A DNA stretch of 8,880 bases from Kiritimatiellia bacterium (GTDB taxonomy: Bacteria; Verrucomicrobiota; Kiritimatiellia; RFP12; UBA1067), in assembly GCA_017430155.1 (NCBI GenBank), contig JAFRNO010000081.1, positions 1-8,880 of the forward strand, in the 5' to 3' direction. Positions 1 to 6,246 of the stretch are shown here, in pieces. Position numbers and translations under genes: made by a program. The notes beneath the pieces were generated by a model. It saw only the letters and a list, made by a program, of their open reading frames with translations, was not told the DNA's origin and searched no databases. Within the stretch, counting starts at the first letter, position 1; each line of letters starts with the position of its first letter.

Positions 1-14
1 CAAGGGAAGGGATA

Positions 15-23
15 TGGTACACT
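15..23 (+). promoter_or_regulatory. Extended -10 promoter of the jelly-roll protein gene, leaderless type
   Basis: TGG at 15-17 is followed directly by the hexamer TACACT (18-23), and the ATG begins at 30 after six bases. An extended -10 element (TGn plus TAnnnT) this close to the start puts the expected transcription start at or next to the ATG. No -35 can be judged because only 14 bases lie upstream. The purine run AGGGAAGGG at 3-11 is too far from the ATG to be a ribosome binding site. The same arrangement precedes the genes starting at 3880 and 3962, which supports the call. Confidence 0.6.
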
Positions 24-29
24 CTTGCC

Positions 30-2264
30 ATGAAAAAGTGCATTTCCCTTTTTGCGGCGGCGGTTGCCATGTTCGCGTACGCGGACGAGGCCGTCGGCCA
101 CATCCGCCACATGGCGGACACGTACCTGCAAAGTGACGGTACGCAGTACATCGACACGGGCTACATCGGCTCCACGAACTTGCGCGTGGAGGTGGTGTTC
201 GAACCGGTCCTCACCAACGGCACGCGCTATCTCTTCGGATCGGCGTCGAGCGGCAACGGCATGTCGCCGATGAAGTACGGCCTCTACGTGCAGAACGGCA
301 GCATCTCGTTCACGAGCGGCACGGGCGGCACAGGAGGAACCTGGGGCGAAGGCTGGTATGGCATGGGAAAGGTGACCCGTTCGCATTACAAGGCAATCTA
401 CGATTACCCGAAAATGCGGGCCGAACTGTGGTCGGGCGATGTGCAGATCAACCAGGCGACCCCGATTCGCAATCCCGGTTTCGAGACGAACAACTGCACG
501 CTGACGATCTTCTGCAACCATTACGGACCGGGATCGTTCGGAGACTGGTTCGGCGGCAAGGTCTACTCGTTCCGCCTCTTCGACAAGGGCACGCTCATCC
601 GCGACATGATCCCCTACGGGCGCGGCGCGGTGACCGGCCTGCTCGACCGCTGTTCCGGCAAGGTGTACACCAACATGAAATCCGGCGGTCACCCGTTCAT
701 CCTCGGCACGGACGACGGTTACGTGCGGAGCGACCTCACGAAGAATAGCGGACAGTTTCTCGACACCGGCTACTGCGTCAATCCCCAGACGAAGATCGAG
801 GTGGACTTCGCGCTGATGGCCACGAACTTGTATCAGCGCGTCTTTGGTGCGGACCAGGTGGACGGTCACGGCATGAGCTTCTACGTCAACAGCGGCAAGC
901 AGTTCGCCTGGTACTGCCGTGACAACCCCAAGCCGGGCTGGACGGGGGATGCCACGGGCGTTGCGGCGGACAGCGAACGGCGAAAAATTACGATCGACAT
1001 ACCGAACAGGACCGTCACGCTCACGACGGTGACGGGCGCGATCGCCTACACGGGCACGATTACCTACGATTGCGAACTGACCTCCACAACCACGCTTCGC
1101 CTTTTCGGCAACGTCACGACAAACGCGACAGGAGCGGCCGTGCTCGGCCGTCCCGCATCCGTGAGGATATTTGGCGCGAAGATCTGGAACGGCAATACGC
1201 TCGTGCGCGACTACGAGCCCCGACTCGTGGACAACGTGGAGGGCCTGTATGACACCGTGAACGGCACGTTCAACATCGCCAGCCTTTCGGGTGTCGCAGC
1301 GGGTAATTACCGTCTCTCATGCGGCGGCAACATCGTCAGCACCTCTGCGAACGGCGTGGGGGCGGCGGCCAATGGGGACGCCTACCTGCAGGGGACGAAG
1401 AGCCAGGGCATCCAAACGGACTACTACACCTCGCGTAAGTCGCGCCTGGAGATCGACTTCAGCGTCACGGCCTTCAATGGCACGGATTATTTCTTCGGCG
1501 CGGTGGATACGACGCGCGGGAACACGAATTGCGTGGGGTTGTACTACCAGCTGAACAACGGTAACCGCAACCTGAGTTTCCGTCACTGGAAAGGGAATGG
1601 GATCAACTGGCCACCGATCAACGACAGCAGGGCAACGCCCGCACGCTACAAGGTGGTGATGGATTTGCCGAATGCAAAGGGATACTGGTATGCTGATGGT
1701 GCGCTGAAAAGGACGATCGACTTGAGCCTGCCGTCGAGCGGGGACTTCAAGAACACCGTGCCGCTACGAATCCTGTCCACGCAGTCGGATAATAACAACT
1801 GCGGCTACGGACGGCTCTACTCGTTCGCGATCTACGAGGACAACGTGCTCGTGCACCGATACGTGCCGTGCGTGGAGAACGGCATCGCGGGCGTGCGGGA
1901 CAGCGTCGGCAAGCGTTTCTTCGGCAACTGGAAGACGGCAGACGGGTCGGGCTTCACGATCCACGGCGCGGGCGTGGACGGCGGCGGCATGGTCTTCACC
2001 GAGCAGCCGCAAGGCGGACGCCTCTCGCGCGGCCACACGCTTACGCTGACGGCCTTCGCGCCGGGCGCGGCGGGTTACCAGTGGCTCAGGAACGGCGCGA
2101 TCGTCGAGGGGGCGACCGGGCGGACGCTGGAGGCAACCTACGGCGAGGGCGGCACGACGGACACGTACCAGTGCATCTCGTACTACGCCCTCTTCGGCTA
2201 CGGCGCCTCGGAAGTGGCGCAGGTCGAGAATCTGCGCAGCGGCACGACGGTGATGCTCCGCTGA
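30..2264 (+). CDS. Secreted protein with three LamG-like jelly-roll modules and an Ig-like domain
   Basis: This 744-residue protein is probably exported and probably binds glycans or acts in adhesion; no enzyme motif is visible. Residues 1-18 form a typical signal peptide (Lys-Lys, hydrophobic core, cleavage likely after AYA). Three modules of about 195 residues follow, at roughly 32-226, 231-427 and 452-646. Each opens with a variant of YLQSDGTQYIDTGY, continues with a [RK][VIL]E[VI][DV]F strand and a [FV]FG[AS] turn, and closes with a strand like KVYSFRLFDKGTLIRDMIPY and then G(L/V)xD. This is the pattern of concanavalin A-like/LamG jelly rolls. Residues 655-732 resemble an Ig-like domain (YQWLRNG, then DTYQC) whose first cysteine is absent. 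I see no autotransporter barrel, PEP-CTERM or LPXTG anchor, so how it is retained is unclear. The start is fixed by the signal peptide and the adjacent -10 box. The gene converges on the next one, 11 bp away. Fold calls are by eye; the ligand is unknown. Confidence 0.85.
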   Translation: MKKCISLFAAAVAMFAYADEAVGHIRHMADTYLQSDGTQYIDTGYIGSTNLRVEVVFEPVLTNGTRYLFGSASSGNGMSPMKYGLYVQNGSISFTSGTGGTGGTWGEGWYGMGKVTRSHYKAIYDYPKMRAELWSGDVQINQATPIRNPGFETNNCTLTIFCNHYGPGSFGDWFGGKVYSFRLFDKGTLIRDMIPYGRGAVTGLLDRCSGKVYTNMKSGGHPFILGTDDGYVRSDLTKNSGQFLDTGYCVNPQTKIEVDFALMATNLYQRVFGADQVDGHGMSFYVNSGKQFAWYCRDNPKPGWTGDATGVAADSERRKITIDIPNRTVTLTTVTGAIAYTGTITYDCELTSTTTLRLFGNVTTNATGAAVLGRPASVRIFGAKIWNGNTLVRDYEPRLVDNVEGLYDTVNGTFNIASLSGVAAGNYRLSCGGNIVSTSANGVGAAANGDAYLQGTKSQGIQTDYYTSRKSRLEIDFSVTAFNGTDYFFGAVDTTRGNTNCVGLYYQLNNGNRNLSFRHWKGNGINWPPINDSRATPARYKVVMDLPNAKGYWYADGALKRTIDLSLPSSGDFKNTVPLRILSTQSDNNNCGYGRLYSFAIYEDNVLVHRYVPCVENGIAGVRDSVGKRFFGNWKTADGSGFTIHGAGVDGGGMVFTEQPQGGRLSRGHTLTLTAFAPGAAGYQWLRNGAIVEGATGRTLEATYGEGGTTDTYQCISYYALFGYGASEVAQVENLRSGTTVMLR

Positions 2265-2272
2265 GCCAGCGG
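2258..2272 (+). terminator. Possible short hairpin terminator between convergent genes
   Basis: CCGCTG (2258-2263), a three-base loop AGC, and CAGCGG (2267-2272) form a perfect 6-bp GC-rich stem that includes part of the TGA stop of the upstream gene. On the + strand it is followed by TTGTTACTT, only a weak U-rich tract; on the - strand no T-run follows. It is the only structure in the 11-bp convergent gap and may end transcription of the jelly-roll gene. The short stem and poor tract keep confidence low. Confidence 0.35.
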
Positions 2273-2275
2273 TTG

Positions 2276-3880
2276 TTACTTCACGGTCTCCGCGCAACTC
2301 TCGATCTGGCGGTCGGAGAGGTTGCGCATCTCCGCGTCGAAAGCCGCGCCGACGAGCGTCACCTTCTTGCCGCTGCGGAGGTACTTCTCGTGGTAACCAT
2401 TCTCCTTGATCTGCGCGAGCGCGGCGGAGGCTGTGCCGTTCAGCTTGAACTCGAAGATGTAGATCCCGCAGGGCGTCTCGACGACGGCGTCAATGCGTCC
2501 CCGGTTCGTCCAGCACTCGGCGCGGGTGCGCGCGCCGATCAGGACGAACACCGCGTAGAAGAGCGTCTGGTAGTACTTCTCGCGCTTCACCGTGATGTTC
2601 GCGGGAATGTTCGCGAAGAAACACGACAGCGCGTCGAGCATGTCGTTCACGTCGTCGTGGCGGAGCGCCTCGACCATCTGCGTGAGGAGCGAGGCGTGTT
2701 CCAGCTCGTCGAGGTGCGCGAATTCGGCGGACAGCGACTGGCTGAACGCCGTCGCGACCTCGAAGTTCGGCGGAACGAGGCGGTAGAGGCGGATGCCGCC
2801 GTCGTCACGCGCGCTCTTGATGGTCAGGTAGCCCGTCTGGTAGAGGATGGGCATCAGCCCGGGCTTGGCGGGCTCGTAGACCGAGAATGCCGTCTGCGGG
2901 ATCTCGACGTCGTCCATCGTCACCGGGTTCTCGCGCATGAGCTTCAGGAGAAACGCCGGCGTCCCAGTCTCAAACCAGTAGGGGTCGAACTTACGGGTCG
3001 AGAGGCACTTCCCAACAGAAACAGGATTGAACACGGGGACGGCATTCTCCTCAAAACGGTATCCGTCGTACCACTGCACCAGCTTCGCGAAAGTCCCATC
3101 GACATCAATGCCGAGCTTTTCGCCGAGGGCCTTGAGCGATTCGGGGAAATTCGCCTTCACCTCTTCGTGCGTGTAGCCGAAGAGCGTCGCGACCCGCGCG
3201 TCCATCGAAAACTCGTTGAGGTTGTTGAGGTCGGAGAAGATCGACACCTTGGAGAACTTGCTGACGCCCGTGATGAACGCGAAGCGCTGGAATCCCTCGC
3301 ACGTCTTGATGACTGAATAGAACTCCTTGAGCGCGTCGCGGATCTCGTCGACGTCGCTCTTGCCCAAATGCCCGAGGAGCGGCTTGTCGTACTCGTCGAC
3401 GAGCAGCACCATCTTGTCGACATGCGCCTGCGGATCCTTCGCCTTCGCCTGGCGGTCCGCTGCGGCGATCATGTCGGACATGAGGAAGCGGAACTTCCCC
3501 GAGGCCGGCTCGTCCGTCCTGAGCGGCACGCCCAGACGCTCGGATTCCGCCTTGAGCATCGTGTTGATCTTCGTCCAGAGTTCGGGGACGGATGCGGCCT
3601 GGCACGATCCCATGTCAAGCTTCAGGACGGGATACGTCTCAGTCCAATTCCATTCCGGCTCGATCGCCAGCCCCTTGAAGAGCTCGTGCCGCCCCTCGAA
3701 AAGGCACTGGAGCGTGGAGATCGCGAGCGACTTCCCAAAACGCCTGGGGCGAGCGATGAAGAACTGCTTGCCGATCGAGCCGTCGGCAAGAAGCTTCAGA
3801 ATCGCCGTCTTATCGACGTAGACGAACCCGCCCTTACGGATGTCGGCGAACGAATAGGTGTCTGTTGCGATTTTCTCCAT
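2276..3880 (-). CDS. AAA-ATPase-like / PD-(D/E)XK nuclease family protein
   Basis: This 534-residue protein has the layout of the AAA-ATPase-like (PF09820) plus PDDEXK_9 (PF08011) family, which is often multicopy in anaerobic gut bacteria and has no settled role. The N-terminus carries FADIRKGGFVYVDKT (11-25). A Walker A-like loop RPRRFGKS lies at 44-51, a Walker B VLLVDEYD at 158-165, a sensor-like ITGVSKFS at 203-210, WYDGYRF at 270-276 and FNPVSV at 284-289. The C-terminal nuclease core shows D464 in RGRID and E477-F-K479 in the next strand, the D...ExK pattern with all key residues present, so the nuclease may be active. Length is normal for the family and no frameshift is seen. The frame stays open upstream for 510 more codons antisense to the lyase gene, but ATG 3880 is chosen because the family begins here and a -10 box lies 7 bp upstream. 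It stands alone, with its own promoter. A defence, selfish-element or DNA-processing role is possible but unproven. Confidence 0.92.
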   Translation of the reverse strand: MEKIATDTYSFADIRKGGFVYVDKTAILKLLADGSIGKQFFIARPRRFGKSLAISTLQCLFEGRHELFKGLAIEPEWNWTETYPVLKLDMGSCQAASVPELWTKINTMLKAESERLGVPLRTDEPASGKFRFLMSDMIAAADRQAKAKDPQAHVDKMVLLVDEYDKPLLGHLGKSDVDEIRDALKEFYSVIKTCEGFQRFAFITGVSKFSKVSIFSDLNNLNEFSMDARVATLFGYTHEEVKANFPESLKALGEKLGIDVDGTFAKLVQWYDGYRFEENAVPVFNPVSVGKCLSTRKFDPYWFETGTPAFLLKLMRENPVTMDDVEIPQTAFSVYEPAKPGLMPILYQTGYLTIKSARDDGGIRLYRLVPPNFEVATAFSQSLSAEFAHLDELEHASLLTQMVEALRHDDVNDMLDALSCFFANIPANITVKREKYYQTLFYAVFVLIGARTRAECWTNRGRIDAVVETPCGIYIFEFKLNGTASAALAQIKENGYHEKYLRSGKKVTLVGAAFDAEMRNLSDRQIESCAETVK

Positions 3881-3887
3881 GCCGCCT

Positions 3888-3896
3888 AGTATACCA
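3888..3896 (-). promoter_or_regulatory. Extended -10 promoter of the AAA-ATPase/nuclease gene, leaderless type
   Basis: Read on the - strand, TGG (3896-3894) is followed by TATACT (3893-3888), then AGGCGGC and the ATG at 3880. The 7-base gap to the ATG places the predicted transcription start on or next to the start codon. No TTGACA-like -35 is present about 17 bp upstream, as expected of an extended -10 promoter. AGGCGG touches the ATG and is too close to serve as a Shine-Dalgarno sequence. Confidence 0.7.
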
Positions 3897-3945
3897 CAAT
3901 TTCGCGGTTCATGGTGGCGCCCGTCCCGCACATGCCGCCGATTTT

Positions 3946-3954
3946 TGGTATAAT
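3946..3954 (+). promoter_or_regulatory. Extended -10 promoter of the heparinase II/III-like gene, leaderless type
   Basis: TGG (3946-3948) leads into a perfect TATAAT (3949-3954), followed by CTGCGGC and the ATG at 3962. A T-rich stretch (3942-3946) precedes it and no -35 match is seen 17 bp upstream (CCGCAC). With only seven bases between the -10 and the ATG, the transcript should start at the initiation codon. It also excludes the upstream in-frame ATG at 3911, which lies before the promoter. Confidence 0.75.
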
Positions 3955-3961
3955 CTGCGGC

Positions 3962-6229
3962 ATGAAAATTGCCATAACCGTCGTCTGTTGTGCCGTCGGC
4001 GCCCTTCTGGGCGCGGCGGCTGAAACTCCGAACTGGGAGGGCCGCATCCGCCGCGACCACCCGCGCATGTTCTTCAACGTGGAGACGTGGCCCGCCGTGA
4101 AGGCGCGGGCGGAGGGTCCCGCGCGCGCGGCGCGCGACGCGCTCATCAAGCGCTGCGACCGCTACCCCGCGGATCCCGTCTGCTCCGGCTTCGACCCCGT
4201 GGTGTTCCGCGAGGTGAAGACCGCCTCGGGCACGCACAAGACCACCGCCGCCACGCCAATCCCGAGCGTGAAGGAGTGGGGGCCGCAGGCGGCCGAGTGC
4301 GCGCTCGCGTGGCGCTTCACGGGCGAGCGGAAGTACCTCGACAAGGCGCGCAAGATGCTCGTGTCGAGCGTCGCCGCCTACCGCGCCGCCTACCGCAACG
4401 GACGCGCCGTCAACTGGTACTCCACCACGCGCATCCACGCGCTCTGCGCGTACGACTGGATCTGGGAGGCGCTCACGCCCGAGGAGCGCAAGACGATCAT
4501 CGTACCGCTCGTGCAGCACGTGGAGGACGTGCAGCCGGGCAAGGGCAAGCCGTTCATCATCCGCCGCAACGTGGGCAACATCCAGAGCGGCTTCTACAGC
4601 GTGCGGAGCCTCCTGTGGTATTCCGGCCTCGCCGCGTACGGCGACGGCTTCTGCGACGACCTCGCGCGCGACCAGCTGCGCCGCGGACACGACCTCTGCC
4701 TCGAGATGGTGAAGTTCCGCAACGACGGCGCGGGCGACGACGGCGCGCTCTCCTCCGCCGTGCCCGGCTACTGCATGGGCGCGTACCCGTGGGCGCACTT
4801 CAACTTCTTCCACACCTGGCTCTCCGCGACGGGCGAGAACCTCGCCGCGTCCTACCCCGGCCTCGCCCTCTTCCCCAACTGGATCTACTGGACCTGGATC
4901 CCGAACGAGGCGCACCCGAACATGCCGCTCTACTGCGGCTTCGGCGACGACCAGCACACCCAGAACGCCCTTTCGGTCGGCCGCCTCTACGAGCACATGT
5001 CGCAGTACATCCACTTCTTCCGCGACGCGAACCCCGCCGCCGCGCGCCTCGCCGCGTCGCTGCGCGACCGCGCGCCCAACCAGTCGTTCGCGAGCGACTG
5101 GCCCCTCTACCCGTTCCTGTTCGGCGGCGGGAACGACGGCGTGAAGCCGTACTCCGCCGAGGAGCTGGAGAACCTGCCGCTCCACGCCCGCCACTTCGAG
5201 AACCTCGGGCAGATCATCATGCGCTCCGGCTGGAAACCCGACTCCACCTACTGCACGTTCACCGCGGGCGCGAAGCTGCAGATGCACAAGCACCACGACG
5301 AGAACAACTTCACCATCTACAAGCACGACTTCCTCGCGCTCGACTCCGGCACGCGCGCCGTGGAGACGGACTGGAACCTGAAGTACTACTACGCCCAGAC
5401 GATTGCCCACAACTGCATCCTCATCCGCCGCCCGAACGAGCCGCTACCGCGCTACTGGGGCCCCGTCTACCCCGGCCCCGAGGGCAAGACGAACGACGGC
5501 GGCATGTACGACGGATCCGCGAAGGTGCTCGCCTTCGAGACGAACGACGACTTCACCTACGTCGCCTCCGACGCCACCGCCCTCTACGGCAAGAAGTGCA
5601 CGGAGGCCGTCCGCCAGTTCGTCCACCTGCTGCCCGACGTCTTCGTGGTCTACGACCGCGTGGGCGCGGCCACGCCATCTGACGCCAAGGCGTGGCTCCT
5701 GCACATGAAAGACGAACCGTCGGTCAACGGCAAACTGACCGTGGTCGAGAGCGGCAAGGGCCGTCTCTTCTGCGAAACGGTCCTCCCGGCGGACGCGCGC
5801 CTGGAGAAGATCGGCGGCCCCGGCAAGGAGTTCTGGACGAACGGCAAGAACTGGGAACCCGACGCCGCGTTCCTCGCCTCGGCCGCGCGCGGCGCGAAGC
5901 GCACGGGACGCGGTCCCTACTTCGGGGCGTGGCGCCTCGAGGTCGCACCCGGCGCCCCCCGCGCCAACGACCGCTTCCTGCATGTGTTGACGGCCACGGA
6001 CACATCGGCGGCGCGTCCGCAGGTACAGAGTCTCGTGACGGACGCCTGCGACGGCGTGGCGCTCACGCTGCCCGACGGCCGCCGCGTGGAACTGCAATTC
6101 AACCGCACGGGCGCCGTGGGCGGCACGATCGCCGTCAACTGCACGCCACATCAACCTACGGGAGGGCCGCGCTTGTCGCGGCCGCTCGCCACGACCGTCC
6201 AGCCTCAGGCGGGCGTGAGCTTCCAGTAA
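3962..6229 (+). CDS. Secreted heparinase II/III family protein (putative polysaccharide lyase)
   Basis: This 755-residue exported protein probably cleaves a uronic acid-containing polysaccharide by beta-elimination; the substrate cannot be read from the sequence. Residues 1-20 are a signal peptide with cleavage likely after GAAA. Residues about 30-390 form the helical toroid part, with HPRMFF (33-38), WRFTGERKYLDKAR (117-130), YDWIWEALTPEER (164-176) and RRNVGNIQSGF (201-211), whose Asn may belong to the active site. Residues about 410-730 are the beta-sandwich Hepar_II_III domain (PF07940-like), marked by MHKHHDENNFTIY (441-453), ALDSGTR (459-465), YYYAQTIAHNCILI (475-488) and DVFVVYDRVGA (559-569). 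The His-rich motif and AHN are family hallmarks. The length is normal. The last 25 or so residues, after about V725, look unlike the family and overlap a palindromic repeat. The start at 3962 is set by the signal peptide and the -10 box. The next gene follows after 17 bp. Heparin, alginate or another uronan are all possible substrates. Confidence 0.9.
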   Translation: MKIAITVVCCAVGALLGAAAETPNWEGRIRRDHPRMFFNVETWPAVKARAEGPARAARDALIKRCDRYPADPVCSGFDPVVFREVKTASGTHKTTAATPIPSVKEWGPQAAECALAWRFTGERKYLDKARKMLVSSVAAYRAAYRNGRAVNWYSTTRIHALCAYDWIWEALTPEERKTIIVPLVQHVEDVQPGKGKPFIIRRNVGNIQSGFYSVRSLLWYSGLAAYGDGFCDDLARDQLRRGHDLCLEMVKFRNDGAGDDGALSSAVPGYCMGAYPWAHFNFFHTWLSATGENLAASYPGLALFPNWIYWTWIPNEAHPNMPLYCGFGDDQHTQNALSVGRLYEHMSQYIHFFRDANPAAARLAASLRDRAPNQSFASDWPLYPFLFGGGNDGVKPYSAEELENLPLHARHFENLGQIIMRSGWKPDSTYCTFTAGAKLQMHKHHDENNFTIYKHDFLALDSGTRAVETDWNLKYYYAQTIAHNCILIRRPNEPLPRYWGPVYPGPEGKTNDGGMYDGSAKVLAFETNDDFTYVASDATALYGKKCTEAVRQFVHLLPDVFVVYDRVGAATPSDAKAWLLHMKDEPSVNGKLTVVESGKGRLFCETVLPADARLEKIGGPGKEFWTNGKNWEPDAAFLASAARGAKRTGRGPYFGAWRLEVAPGAPRANDRFLHVLTATDTSAARPQVQSLVTDACDGVALTLPDGRRVELQFNRTGAVGGTIAVNCTPHQPTGGPRLSRPLATTVQPQAGVSFQ
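6165..6183. repeat. GC-rich palindrome (REP-like) inside the 3' end of the lyase gene
   Basis: GGCCGCG (6165-6171), the loop CTTGT, and CGCGGCC (6177-6183) form a perfect 7-bp inverted repeat. The flanks (from GGGAGG just before to about CGACCGTCCAG at 6192-6202) look like a discrete non-family segment. It encodes the Gly-Pro-Arg-Leu-Ser-Arg-Pro tail region of the lyase. GC-rich palindromes of this form occur as dispersed repeats in some gut bacteria, but only one copy is in this window, so repeat status is inferred. It might also act as an mRNA stem between the lyase and the next gene. Confidence 0.4.
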
Positions 6230-6246
6230 TTCGCCCGATCCATGAA

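Larger units (their letters stand above)
3878..3964. promoter_or_regulatory. Divergent promoter region with three CATGCCGC repeats
   Basis: The 81 bp between the two divergent start codons hold two outward-facing -10 boxes 55 bp apart. CATGCCGCC occurs at 3878-3886 and again directly repeated at 3931-3939, and GCGGCATG, its inverse over eight bases, lies at 3957-3964. Two of the copies include the start codons themselves. The region could be a shared operator, or the similarity could simply reflect the start-site consensus used on both strands. No other structure is visible. Confidence 0.45.

Noticed and set aside
3..11. AGGGAAGGG as a Shine-Dalgarno sequence for the first gene
   Set aside because: It ends 18 bases before the ATG, beyond working range, and lies upstream of the predicted transcription start.
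3881..5410. Long upstream extension of the - strand nuclease frame, open for 510 codons antisense to the lyase gene
   Set aside because: The extension is Arg/Val/Ala-rich, has no family similarity and mirrors the GC-rich third positions of the lyase gene; the nuclease family starts at 3880, where the promoter also lies.
4087..5682. 531-codon open frame on the + strand within the lyase gene
   Set aside because: The product is extremely Arg/Pro/Ala-rich, and the lyase frame has clear domain motifs across the same bases. It is an effect of strong G/C third-position bias.
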